Source: Empedobacter sp036647415 (lineage in GTDB: Bacteria > Bacteroidota > Bacteroidia > Flavobacteriales > Weeksellaceae). Taken from it: DNA of 59,862 nt. The notes beneath the pieces are model-generated. The model saw only the letters and a program-made list of their open reading frames with translations, ran no database searches and had not been told where the DNA came from. Where the stretch lies: NCBI RefSeq assembly GCF_036647415.1, contig NZ_JAVXKG010000020.1, positions 1 through 59,862 of the forward strand, read 5' to 3'. The position numbers and the translations under genes are program-made. Shown here one piece after another: positions 25,453-34,705 of the stretch (positions within the stretch are counted from its first letter, which is position 1; each line of letters starts with the position of its first letter).

Positions 25453-25816
25453 TTTGCGAGATTATTTTATTGGTTATTTCTTTAACAAAGATGAATTTTT
25501 AAAACTATTAACCAGAAGTTTTGGATACTACATAGTTGCTACTCTATTTTTTTTATATGTCTACAAAATGACTACAGATTTTTCGTCTTTTTTGTAATCA
25601 ATTATTTTGGTTGACATTCTTTTATGAATTAAAAATTAAAAAGTTTCAATTTTGTATGGATATGCTTGAAAGTAATATTGATTAAATTCATAAACCATTT
25701 AGTTAGAATCATTTTAAATTAAATATCTTAACAAATATTAACCTTCGTTTAGAAAAATAATAACTAAATTGTTGTGTATTTTTTGAATATTTTTAAAAAA
25801 AATAAAACCAATTATT
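25453..25816. other. Divergent intergenic region upstream of acnA
   Basis: These 364 bp are strongly AT-rich. The left end carries a likely promoter for the minus-strand cassette. The right half should contain the acnA promoter, but no exact TAnnTTTG match is visible. A small plus-strand ORF here is not convincing. Confidence 0.5.
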
Positions 25817-28081
25817 ATGGCATTTGATATAGATATGATTAAAGGCGTTTACGCAAGAATGCAAGAACGTGTTGATACGGCTAGAACAATTGTTGGTCGT
25901 CCTTTAACTTACTCAGAAAAAATTTTATATGCGCACTTGTTTGATGGTAAACCTGCTGTAGCATACACAAGAGGGGAATCTTATGTAGATTTTGCGCCAG
26001 ATCGTGTTGCAATGCAAGATGCAACTGCTCAAATGGCGTTATTACAATTTATGCAAGCAGGTAAAGTGAAAACTGCAGTTCCGTCTACGGTTCATTGTGA
26101 TCACTTAATTCAAGCAAAAGTTGGTGCGAAAGCAGATTTACATGAAGCAATTAATAAATCATCGGAAGTTTTTAATTTTTTAGAATCAGTTTCTAATAAA
26201 TATGGAATTGGTTTCTGGAAACCAGGAGCCGGTATTATTCATCAAGTCGTTTTAGAAAATTATGCATTTCCTGGAGGAATGATGATTGGTACAGATTCTC
26301 ATACACCAAACGCTGGTGGACTTGGAATGGTAGCTATTGGAGTTGGTGGTGCCGATGCAGTTGATGTAATGGCAGGTATGGCTTGGGAATTGAAAATGCC
26401 AAAATTAATTGGTGTTAAATTAACAGGTAAATTATCTGGATGGGCTGCTTCTAAAGATATAATTTTAGAAGTTGCAGGTCGCTTAACTGTAAAAGGTGGT
26501 ACTGGTGCAATTGTAGAATACTTTGGAGAAGGAGCAGAATCTTTATCTGCAACAGGAAAAGGAACAATTTGTAACATGGGAGCAGAAATTGGTGCAACAA
26601 CATCTATATTTGCTTACGATGATGCATCAGAAAGATATTTAAGAGCTACAGATCGTAATGATGTTGCGGATGAAGCAAATAAATTAAAAGCTTATTTACG
26701 TTCTGATGACGAAGTATATGCAAATCCAGAAAATTTCTATGATCAATTAATCGAAATTAATTTATCTGAGTTAGAACCTCGTCTTAATGGACCATTTACT
26801 CCAGATTTAATGACACCAGTTTCTAAGATGAAAGAAACAGCAGCAGCTAACGGTTGGCCATTAGATGTAGAATGGGGACTGATTGGTTCTTGTACGAATT
26901 CTTCTTATGAAGATTTAACACGCGCGGCTTCTATCGCTCAACAAGCAATTGATAAAGGTTTAGAAGTGAAATCATCTTTTGGTATTAATCCAGGATCTGA
27001 AGTTGTTCGTTATACTGCGGATCGCGATGGTTTATTGAAAACCTTTGAAGATTTGAATGCAGTTATCTTTACAAATGCTTGTGGACCTTGTATTGGACAA
27101 TGGGATAGAGAAGGTGCGGATAAAGAAGAAAAAAATACAATCGTTCACTCATTCAATCGTAATTTTAAAAAACGTGCAGATGGTAACCCAAATACATACG
27201 CTTTTGTTACATCGCCAGAAATGGTTGCTGCAATCGCAATTTCAGGACGTTTAGATTTTAATCCATTAACTGATAAATTAGTTAACAAAGATGGAGTAGA
27301 AGTTATGTTAGATGCTCCAAAAGGAGAAGAATTACCTCAAAAAGGTTATGCTTATGAAGATAACGGATATCAAGCTGCTGTAGAAGATGGTTCTAAAGTA
27401 GAAGTTGTTGTTAATCCAAATTCTGAACGTTTGCAATTATTAGAAGGTTTTAAACCTTGGAATGGTGAAAATATCACGGGCGCTAAATTATTAATCAAAG
27501 CGTTTGGTAAATGTACAACTGACCATATTTCTATGGCTGGTCCTTGGTTACGATTCCGTGGTCATTTAGATAATATTTCGAACAATACTTTAATTGGTGC
27601 TGTAAATGCATTTAATCAAGAAGTAAATTCGGTTAAAAATCAATTAACAGGCGAATATGGTCCAGTGCCAAATACAGCACGTGCATATAAAGCTGCAAAT
27701 GTTCCTACAATAATAGTTGGTGATGAAAATTATGGAGAAGGATCTTCTCGTGAACATGCAGCAATGCAACCACGTCATTTAGGTTCTGTAGCTGTTTTGG
27801 TTCGTTCTTTTGCTCGTATTCACGAAACAAACCTTAAAAAACAAGGAATGTTAGGATTAACATTTGCTGATAAAGCAGATTATGATAAAGTACAAGAAGA
27901 TGATACAATCAATTTCTTAGATTTAACGGAATTTGCACCAGAAAAACCATTAACACTAGAATTTGTACATGCAGATGGTTCTAAAGAGATTATTTTAGCA
28001 AATCATACCTATAATGCACAACAAATTGAGTGGTTTAAAGCAGGTTCTGCATTGAATTTGATTAAAGCACAAGAAGTTTAA
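25817..28081 (+). CDS. acnA: Aconitate hydratase, mitochondrial type
   Basis: A 754-residue [4Fe-4S] hydro-lyase of the mitochondrial ACO2 class. Cluster ligands are Cys359 (GSCTNSS), Cys422 and Cys425 (CGPC), closely matching the mammalian positions. The substrate-binding Ser-Arg motif SSREHAAMQPRHLG is in domain 4. It carries out the same citrate-isocitrate reaction as AcnB. Domain order is 1-2-3-linker-4, unlike AcnB. The two genes lie on the same strand but are separated by an opposing cassette and terminators, so they are regulated separately. Confidence 0.95.
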   Translation: MAFDIDMIKGVYARMQERVDTARTIVGRPLTYSEKILYAHLFDGKPAVAYTRGESYVDFAPDRVAMQDATAQMALLQFMQAGKVKTAVPSTVHCDHLIQAKVGAKADLHEAINKSSEVFNFLESVSNKYGIGFWKPGAGIIHQVVLENYAFPGGMMIGTDSHTPNAGGLGMVAIGVGGADAVDVMAGMAWELKMPKLIGVKLTGKLSGWAASKDIILEVAGRLTVKGGTGAIVEYFGEGAESLSATGKGTICNMGAEIGATTSIFAYDDASERYLRATDRNDVADEANKLKAYLRSDDEVYANPENFYDQLIEINLSELEPRLNGPFTPDLMTPVSKMKETAAANGWPLDVEWGLIGSCTNSSYEDLTRAASIAQQAIDKGLEVKSSFGINPGSEVVRYTADRDGLLKTFEDLNAVIFTNACGPCIGQWDREGADKEEKNTIVHSFNRNFKKRADGNPNTYAFVTSPEMVAAIAISGRLDFNPLTDKLVNKDGVEVMLDAPKGEELPQKGYAYEDNGYQAAVEDGSKVEVVVNPNSERLQLLEGFKPWNGENITGAKLLIKAFGKCTTDHISMAGPWLRFRGHLDNISNNTLIGAVNAFNQEVNSVKNQLTGEYGPVPNTARAYKAANVPTIIVGDENYGEGSSREHAAMQPRHLGSVAVLVRSFARIHETNLKKQGMLGLTFADKADYDKVQEDDTINFLDLTEFAPEKPLTLEFVHADGSKEIILANHTYNAQQIEWFKAGSALNLIKAQEV

Positions 28082-28106
28082 TCGTTAGATTTAATTCATT
28101 TATAAA

Positions 28107-28138
28107 ACAAAACCGATGTAGAAATATATCGGTTTTTT
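28107..28138 (+). terminator. Terminator of acnA
   Basis: The stem AAAACCGAT/ATCGGTTTT with a 10-nt loop precedes a T run. Confidence 0.8.
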
Positions 28139-28206
28139 AATTTTTGATATTATATATTTGAATTGCGAGCTTAAATAAAAAAAAATATTGTAAAAATTTA
28201 GAATAA

Positions 28207-28242
28207 AAAAAAACCTCAATCAAATAAATGATTGAGGTTTTA
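28207..28242 (-). terminator. Terminator of tRNA-Phe
   Basis: The 13-bp stem AAAACCTCAATCA/TGATTGAGGTTTT lies 6 bp beyond the tRNA 3' end. A run of A on the plus strand becomes U on the minus transcript. Confidence 0.85.
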
Positions 28243-28247
28243 AGCAG

Positions 28248-28320
28248 TGGTGCCTCCAGGAATCGAACCAGGGACACAAGGATTTTCAGTCCTTTGCTCT
28301 ACCAACTGAGCTAAGGCACC
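28248..28320 (-). tRNA. tRNA-Phe (GAA)
   Basis: The minus strand folds as a cloverleaf. Acceptor GGTGCCT pairs with AGGCACC. The anticodon arm AAGGA/TCCTT carries loop CTGAAAA, so the anticodon is GAA. Discriminator is A and CCA is not encoded. The T stem CCTGG/CCTGG has a T-T mismatch at its centre, an unusual detail. Length is 73 nt. Confidence 0.95.
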
Positions 28321-28567
28321 GCCTTAATTGTGATGCAAATATAGAGCGAAAATCTATTCTACCAAATAAAATAAGAAAGATTTTTTTATCATAAAAGCTA
28401 TCTTGTTCATTTACCGATAAATAAATTTAAAATTATTTTAGATAAACGTAAAAATTAAGTTTTTTTTTATTTTAATAGATAATTAACAGCGCATTTTTGC
28501 GTTGTAATTTTTCCAATTCGCAACAAATCATCATATTTGCGTCTTAGAATTCTATTATACATTTATA

Positions 28568-29842
28568 ATGAAGTGGATTATTTGCAGTTTATCACTATTA
28601 AGCGTGGTAACAATTAAAGCTCAAACAGTAACGGTATCCCCTTATTCTGCTTATGGATTAGGAGAACAATTATTTGATAATAATACAGAGCAAGCCGGTA
28701 TGGGCGGTATTTCGACAGTTCCAACCAATCCGTTTGGTCAAAGTGCTAACTTCTCTAATCCTGCAGCAAATCAAAATTTGCGCATGACAACTTTTAACGC
28801 AAGTGGAAGTGGAAGAAACAACAGTTTCAAATCATCTACAGGTAGCGACAATTCATCAAGTTTTAATGTTTCGAATATTTCGTTAGCATTTCCAGTTGGT
28901 GAAAAAGGAAGTTTTGGATTAGGTTTTCAACCATTTTCGGGATTAGGTTACGAAATTTTAAGTAGCTCGACGAAAGGAGATTTAAAACAAAATGTTAGTA
29001 TGAAAGGTGAAGGAGGTATTAATAGCCTACATGCTTTTTATGGACGTAAATTAGGAAAAGGATTTTCTGTAGGTCTTCGTGTAAACTATTTATTCGGAGA
29101 ATTAAAACGTAACGAAATCTTAGCTTTAGATGGAGCAAGTTTGGCTGTAGATTACAGTGATAAATCTAATTATAGAGGCGCACAATTTACGTTAGGTTCT
29201 ATGTATACGAAAAAAGTTGGTAAATCAAATAACTTAAATTTGGGAGCAACTTATACTTTAGGAACTAATTTGAGAACAGATGTTACAGATTTAACAACAA
29301 CGTATGCATTTGTAGGATCAACAGTAGATACAATAAATATTAAACGTATTGATAATGGTAAAACAAAAATACCACAAACGTTTGCATTAGGAGCATCTTA
29401 CTCTAAAGACAATACATGGTCGTTAGCAATAGAGGCAAAATATAATACTTGGTCTGATTTCAAAAAACCAATCGAAGGTGAAAACACATCGATGACATCT
29501 AATGTAGATTATAAAAACAATGTACGTTTGGGTGTTGGTGGATATTGGATACCAGATTACAATAGTTACAAAAGCTATTTTAATCGTGTAATTTATCGTG
29601 CAGGTGCATATTATCAATCAGCACAATATTCTATTTATGGAACAGATATTACGTCGTATGGAGCAACATTAGGATTTGGACTTCCAATAGGAAAACAAAA
29701 CGATGCATCGATGATGAATGTTTCATTTGAATATGGACAAAAAGGAAAAGCAACAAGTAACCTAATTAAAGAAAATTACTTTGGAGTTAAACTTGGATTT
29801 GATATTAATGATATCTGGTTCAGAAAAAGAGTTATTGACTAA
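28568..29842 (+). CDS. Outer membrane beta-barrel protein
   Basis: A 424-residue protein with a signal peptide ending KAQ at residue about 19. The mature N terminus contains VSPYSAYGLGEQLFDNNTEQAGMGG, a pattern of flavobacterial barrel proteins related in appearance to the FadL/PorV class. The rest has alternating hydrophobic barrel strands and aromatic residues. Function is unknown. It starts a same-strand stretch with lptC (32-bp gap) and ppiD, all envelope genes. A seven-of-eight -7 box (CATATTTG) is at 28532-28539. Confidence 0.78.
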   Translation: MKWIICSLSLLSVVTIKAQTVTVSPYSAYGLGEQLFDNNTEQAGMGGISTVPTNPFGQSANFSNPAANQNLRMTTFNASGSGRNNSFKSSTGSDNSSSFNVSNISLAFPVGEKGSFGLGFQPFSGLGYEILSSSTKGDLKQNVSMKGEGGINSLHAFYGRKLGKGFSVGLRVNYLFGELKRNEILALDGASLAVDYSDKSNYRGAQFTLGSMYTKKVGKSNNLNLGATYTLGTNLRTDVTDLTTTYAFVGSTVDTINIKRIDNGKTKIPQTFALGASYSKDNTWSLAIEAKYNTWSDFKKPIEGENTSMTSNVDYKNNVRLGVGGYWIPDYNSYKSYFNRVIYRAGAYYQSAQYSIYGTDITSYGATLGFGLPIGKQNDASMMNVSFEYGQKGKATSNLIKENYFGVKLGFDINDIWFRKRVID

Positions 29843-29874
29843 TTATAATAGTCAATTAATAAGAAAAAAGACAA

Positions 29875-30447
29875 ATGAAAATGTTTAAATACAAACCGAG
29901 CATATTATGTGGAATAATAGGCATTTTCGTTTTGCTTTTTTCATGTAACAGAGATGTTCCTAAAACTAATCATTCCAAAAAGGTAGATTTTCCTACGCGA
30001 AGCTTAATTAATGCAAACATTATTTTTAAAGATTCGGGTAGAGTATCTATTAATTTGCGTTCACCATTGATCGAAGAATATACTTTGGTCGATTCGCCTT
30101 ATACCATTTTTAGAAAAGGATTGAATCTTGATTTCTATCAAAAAGGAAGTCAAAAGCCAGGATTTTTCAAAGCAGATTGGGCAAGGTTGAGTGATGCAAC
30201 TGGAATTTACGAAGGAAAAGGAAACGTCGTAATTGTAAATGAAAAAGGTGATTCGTTGAAAAGCGAACAATTATTTTGGAATAAAGTTAAAAAAACGGTT
30301 TATACATCGAAAGAAGTTTACTTAATTAGTAGTAAAGGTGATTCGTTAACAGCGAAAAACGGCTTGCAGTCTACAGATGATTTAGAAAATTATACATTAT
30401 TCAACAATCAAGGATATATGTATGTTGATGACAATCAAAAATTCTAA
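29875..30447 (+). CDS. lptC: LPS export ABC transporter periplasmic protein LptC
   Basis: A 190-residue protein with an N-terminal hydrophobic segment ending in a possible lipobox (LLFSC). It continues as an LptC-like beta-jellyroll: FPTRSLINANIIFKDSGRVSINLRSPLIEEY, WARLSDATGIYEGKGNVVIVNEKGDSLKSEQLFWN. Such Lpt-fold strands carry lipopolysaccharide from LptB2FG to LptA. No other lpt gene is adjacent. Two close ATGs (MKMFK) leave a two-residue start ambiguity. Lipidation instead of a TM anchor would be a phylum-typical variation. Confidence 0.85.
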   Translation: MKMFKYKPSILCGIIGIFVLLFSCNRDVPKTNHSKKVDFPTRSLINANIIFKDSGRVSINLRSPLIEEYTLVDSPYTIFRKGLNLDFYQKGSQKPGFFKADWARLSDATGIYEGKGNVVIVNEKGDSLKSEQLFWNKVKKTVYTSKEVYLISSKGDSLTAKNGLQSTDDLENYTLFNNQGYMYVDDNQKF

Positions 30448-30518
30448 ATCAGTTAAAAAAATTAACAAAAAAGCGCGTTCTTGTCGCTTCTTCTATTTTA
30501 TTATTCAATGTATTGTCG

Positions 30519-30526
30519 TATTTTCG
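30519..30526 (+). promoter_or_regulatory. Probable -7 box of ppiD
   Basis: TATTTTCG matches seven of eight consensus bases, 34 nt before the ATG at 30561. It suggests ppiD has its own promoter. Confidence 0.4.
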
Positions 30527-30560
30527 CCACCTATTATAGAAATAACATTAAAATAAAACA

Positions 30561-32723
30561 ATGGCAGTTTTAGGAGAAATTCGTAAAAAAACTTGGCTTA
30601 TCTTCGTGGTAATCGGTATTGCAATGTTAGCTTTCGTTGCAGGAGATTTATTCGGAGAAAACTCAAAAATAAAACAATTATTTACAGGAGATCCGTCTGT
30701 AGTAGGTACAGTTAACGGAGAAACAATTGGTATAGCAGAATATCAAAGTGCGTACGATGCAACACAAAGTATGTACGAAAATCAAGGAAAACCTGCAACT
30801 CCAAACCAAATAGCACAACAAACTTGGAACAGTTTAATTAGCCAAAAAGTATTGAAACAACATGCAGAAAAATTAGGTTTAAAAGTTTCTGATGATGAGT
30901 TTTGGAGCTATGTGGCACAAAATTTTGGTCTAGGTTCTGGTGAAGAAGCACAACAACAAATTGCTCAATTAGAAGCAAATGCTGCAGCAACTCCAGAAGC
31001 GCAACAACAATATAGAGGTTGGTTGCAAACTGCAGAACAAATAAAAATACAATTATTATCTCAAAAATATTTTGGTTATGTAATGGCTGGTACAGCGGTT
31101 ACAAACAAAGAAGCAGATATACAACAAGGTTATAATATCTCTAATGCTAACATACAATATGCATTTTTAGATTATACAACTTTAGCTAAAAAGTTAAATG
31201 TAAAAGTAACGGATGACGAAATTTCTGCATACGAAGCAAAATACCCAAAATTGTTTAAAGCAGAAGGTTTAGTGAAATTAAGTTATACTTATTTCCCTGC
31301 CGGAGCTTCTACTGCTGATGATGCAGTTGCTTTAGCTAATATCAAAAAATACTTGTCAACTCAAATTATCCATGATGATGTAAATAATATTACAGATACA
31401 ATTCAAGGATTTGGAGCTGCTAAAAATGATTCAGCTTATGTAACTCAAAATTCTGAGAAACCATTTATCTCTAATTATTTTACAAAAGAAGAATTAGCAC
31501 AATCTCAGTTAACACCAGAGATTAATGCGTATTTCAAAAACGCAACAGTAGGTCAAATAGGAGGACCATTTAAAGTAGCTGATACATACCAATTATACAA
31601 AATCTCTAAATCGAAAGAAGTTAAAGATTCTGTGAAATCTAGTCATATCTTAGTTGCTTTTGAAGGAAGTGCAGCTGGTAAAGGAGTAAAAAGAACAAAA
31701 GCTGAAGCAAAAAAATTAGCTGAAGAAATTTTAGCTCAAGTAAAAGCAAACCCTGCATCTTTTGGAGATGTAGCAGCAACAAAATCTGACGATAAATCTT
31801 CTGCTGTACAAAAAGGAAGCATTGGTTGGGTTGGTAAAAACAATCAATTAGATCAAACTTACAACGGATTTATCTTTACAAAACCAGTAGGTACAATAGA
31901 TTTAGTAGAATCTCAGTTTGGTTATCATATTATCAAAGTAGATGACGCGAAAAATAAAGTAGCTTATCAAGTTGCAAATATTGTTAAGCGTATTGATCCT
32001 TCTAAAGCGACAACAGAAAAAGCTTTTACAAATGCAAGAACTTATGTTCAGGCAATTGAAGGAAAGTCTTTAAATGATTTTAAAAATGCAGCCAAAAAAG
32101 GAGGTTATTTAAATAATACAACCGAAGGTATCGAGCGTTATGCTGGAATTGGGCAAGATATACCAAACGATCAAGATTCTGATATCTTAAAATGGGCGTT
32201 TGATAAGAAAACTGATGCTGGAGCAACAAATTTATTTACGTCTACAACTGGTGACTACATTGTGGTTCATTTGGTAGAGAAGTTTGATAAAGGTCTTGCT
32301 GCACCAAGTGTTGTTCGTAAATTTGTAGAACCAGTTTTATTACAAGAAAAAGTATCGAAATTGATTGATGAGCAAATTGCAAATGGAGGATTAAATGCTT
32401 TTGTATCTAAATTCGGAGCAAAAAAAGGAAACGCAACAGTTAACTTTTCAAACTCTAATTTAACAGGAGTTGGTTTAGAGCCTCGTGTTGTAGGAGCTGC
32501 TTTTGGTGTAAAACCAAATACATCTTCTAAAGCGATTGCTGGTAATGCAGGAGTTTTCTACATTATTCCAACAAATCAACAAATTCAGAAAAATCAAAAA
32601 GGAGCGATGATTTTAGATAACTTAAATCGTCAATTACAAGGTAAATTTCAACAAACATTATTACAGTCATTAATTCAGGCTGCTGATGTTGTAGATAACC
32701 GTGACAGAGCTTTAACAAGATAA
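30561..32723 (+). CDS. ppiD: Periplasmic folding chaperone / peptidylprolyl isomerase PpiD
   Basis: A 720-residue inner-membrane-anchored protein. One N-terminal TM helix (about 11-28) is followed by a SurA_N-like chaperone region and a central parvulin rotamase domain at about residues 360-465 (SSHILVAFEG... GSIGWVGK ... FGYHIIKVDD). A second helical C-terminal region follows. PpiD sits at the Sec translocon exit and helps newly exported proteins fold. The length exceeds E. coli PpiD (623) but is typical for Bacteroidota. It is followed by a strong terminator. Confidence 0.92.
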   Translation: MAVLGEIRKKTWLIFVVIGIAMLAFVAGDLFGENSKIKQLFTGDPSVVGTVNGETIGIAEYQSAYDATQSMYENQGKPATPNQIAQQTWNSLISQKVLKQHAEKLGLKVSDDEFWSYVAQNFGLGSGEEAQQQIAQLEANAAATPEAQQQYRGWLQTAEQIKIQLLSQKYFGYVMAGTAVTNKEADIQQGYNISNANIQYAFLDYTTLAKKLNVKVTDDEISAYEAKYPKLFKAEGLVKLSYTYFPAGASTADDAVALANIKKYLSTQIIHDDVNNITDTIQGFGAAKNDSAYVTQNSEKPFISNYFTKEELAQSQLTPEINAYFKNATVGQIGGPFKVADTYQLYKISKSKEVKDSVKSSHILVAFEGSAAGKGVKRTKAEAKKLAEEILAQVKANPASFGDVAATKSDDKSSAVQKGSIGWVGKNNQLDQTYNGFIFTKPVGTIDLVESQFGYHIIKVDDAKNKVAYQVANIVKRIDPSKATTEKAFTNARTYVQAIEGKSLNDFKNAAKKGGYLNNTTEGIERYAGIGQDIPNDQDSDILKWAFDKKTDAGATNLFTSTTGDYIVVHLVEKFDKGLAAPSVVRKFVEPVLLQEKVSKLIDEQIANGGLNAFVSKFGAKKGNATVNFSNSNLTGVGLEPRVVGAAFGVKPNTSSKAIAGNAGVFYIIPTNQQIQKNQKGAMILDNLNRQLQGKFQQTLLQSLIQAADVVDNRDRALTR

Positions 32724-32753
32724 AATTCTAAAGGAGATAAAATCTCACTTCAT

Positions 32754-32790
32754 AAAAAACTCCCAAATCGAAAGATTTGGGAGTTTTTGG
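32754..32790 (+). terminator. Terminator of ppiD
   Basis: A GAAA tetraloop closes a perfect stem ACTCCCAAATC/GATTTGGGAGT with flanking A6 and T5 tracts. Confidence 0.92.
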
Positions 32791-32883
32791 TTTATTGTAG
32801 ATAAAATAAATTTAGATTTATCAGAATATAATTTAATATGTTACATTATTTATAAGTATAGCATCTGATACACAGTACTCTAA

Positions 32884-34068
32884 TTAGATTTCTTCATTAT
32901 AAATATATTTAACTTTAATTTTGTCTTTAACAGGAGTTTTTAAATTTTTTGCAAAAATTATGAATTCTACTTCGTATTCTAATTTATTATGATTAAATAG
33001 AACCATACGTAATGGAACTTTTAGAATTTTTTTTGGTAAATGATGTTTAACAGTGTCAATATCTACTCTAATTTTATAGCCGTTGTTTGTTAATCTAACA
33101 TCTGGATAATTAATCCTATCATAATCTATTGGTATAGTCCTATTTAAAACATTAGTAATATCATATACATATGGTTCTGGTACTTTCTTTTCTAATATTA
33201 AATAATTATCTGATTTTTTAATAAATATTTCTACAGATACTTCTTCTAAAAAAACAGAACTTGAATTATTAATATAAAAATTTAATTTTTGAGCGTTTTT
33301 TTCTTTAAAAAAGTAATTATCATTTTCGTTATATAACTCTTTAACACTCTCTAATTCATCTTCTAATTCAGTAATACTTTTATCTTCATCATCAATTTGG
33401 TTAAAACCTCCATGTGATTTCATCCAACTTGGAGCTGAAAATTTAATTGGAAACTCATCAAGTGTTTTTTTCTTTGATTCAATTAACTTATTCAATTTGT
33501 TAGCTCTTCGAGTTGAAGGTGATATAGAAATTTTTAATTCTATTTCTGCTTCCTTTAAAATTCTATCTTCAAATAATGAAATAGCAATATCTTTTGAAAT
33601 GTTTTCTGATTTATTATTAAAAATATGATCTAAATCTGCTCGGCATAAATTTTTTGTTGATGAACCTTTTCTAATAAAAGAGTGACCTTCTAATAATTTT
33701 CCTTTCGATTTTTTCATCATATAAGGTTTATCGATAGTTTCTGAAATTTCGAAAATTCCGAAGGTTTTTTCATCGTATTGAAATGGATAATATTTAAAAT
33801 TAATTTCAGGCTCTATATTAGATGATACTAATTGTTGAAATATAGCGTCATCAGTTATTGAATCTACATTGAAAAATAATCTTTCTCCATCAGATTGATC
33901 TTTAACACCTATAATAATGTATTTTATCCCTTTACTATTTGCATTTGCAAATGAAATAATATCTTTTAAAAATTCTTCGTAATTCTCTTTTCTATATTCA
34001 GTTTTTTTAAAATCTAAACTTGTATTTTCATTTTCATATAAAATTAGATCAATTAGATGTTGATTCAT
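32884..34068 (-). CDS. AlbA_2/Schlafen-type putative DNA-binding protein
   Basis: A 394-residue protein. The N-terminal domain (about 8-145) matches the AlbA_2 fold: NTSLDFKKTEYRKENYEEFLKDIISFANANSKGIKYIIIGVKD, then GHSFIRKGSSTKNL. The remaining 250 residues have a Lys/Glu-rich helical segment and a beta-rich C terminus that I do not recognise. AlbA_2 domains occur in transcription regulators and in anti-phage or RNA-processing effectors. The gene is AT-rich and isolated between two housekeeping units (ppiD and purKE), as expected for an accessory insertion. No integrase or repeat is seen. Confidence 0.78.
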   Translation of the reverse strand: MNQHLIDLILYENENTSLDFKKTEYRKENYEEFLKDIISFANANSKGIKYIIIGVKDQSDGERLFFNVDSITDDAIFQQLVSSNIEPEINFKYYPFQYDEKTFGIFEISETIDKPYMMKKSKGKLLEGHSFIRKGSSTKNLCRADLDHIFNNKSENISKDIAISLFEDRILKEAEIELKISISPSTRRANKLNKLIESKKKTLDEFPIKFSAPSWMKSHGGFNQIDDEDKSITELEDELESVKELYNENDNYFFKEKNAQKLNFYINNSSSVFLEEVSVEIFIKKSDNYLILEKKVPEPYVYDITNVLNRTIPIDYDRINYPDVRLTNNGYKIRVDIDTVKHHLPKKILKVPLRMVLFNHNKLEYEVEFIIFAKNLKTPVKDKIKVKYIYNEEI

Positions 34069-34196
34069 ATCAGTAATAATTTCTTACTAATTTATAAATT
34101 ATCTTCCAATTGTTTTAATTCTTAATTTGACCTAATGATTTGTTAATAAAAAACGTTTGATGTTGACCGAATCTAAAAACTTGGACAGATTAAAAC

Positions 34197-34700
34197 TTAC
34201 TTATCAAATCCATTCGGATATTCACCTTTCACAATTTCAATTTTAGCTTCTACAGCTTTTTGTAAATCATTTTGGTAATCTACCATTTGTTGCTGAATTG
34301 TAGTGTTTGTAGCACCTAAAATACGCGCTGCAAGGATTCCTGCATTCTTTGCTGCATTCACGGCAACAGTTGCAACGGGAATTCCATTTGGCATTTGTAA
34401 AATAGATAAAATAGAATCCCAACCATCTATAGAATTTGATGATTTTATCGGAACTCCAACCACAGGAAGTGGCGTTATAGATGCTACCATTCCTGGTAAA
34501 TGTGCTGCTCCACCAGCTCCAGCTATAATAACATTTATTCCACGTTGATGTGCCGTTTTTGCATACTCAAACATACGTTCTGGTGTGCGATGCGCCGAAA
34601 CGATTGTTAATTCATAAGGTATATTTAGTTCAGTTAATACCTCCGCAGCTTGTTTCATGATAGGTAAATCGCTATCACTTCCCATTATTATTCCGACCAT
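34197..34700 (-). CDS. purE: 5-(Carboxyamino)imidazole ribonucleotide mutase
   Basis: A 167-residue class I PurE with the N-terminal signature GIIMGSDSDLPIMKQAAEVL and SAHRTPERMFEYA. It converts N5-CAIR to CAIR in purine synthesis. It is the second gene of the purK-purE operon, 5 bp after purK. Confidence 0.96.
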   Translation of the reverse strand: MVGIIMGSDSDLPIMKQAAEVLTELNIPYELTIVSAHRTPERMFEYAKTAHQRGINVIIAGAGGAAHLPGMVASITPLPVVGVPIKSSNSIDGWDSILSILQMPNGIPVATVAVNAAKNAGILAARILGATNTTIQQQMVDYQNDLQKAVEAKIEIVKGEYPNGFDK

Positions 34701-34705
34701 AGTTG

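Noticed and set aside
25355..25597. Plus-strand 80-residue hydrophobic ORF before acnA
   Set aside because: It overlaps a credible minus-strand gene, has no promoter box near its start and looks like AT-rich chance coding.
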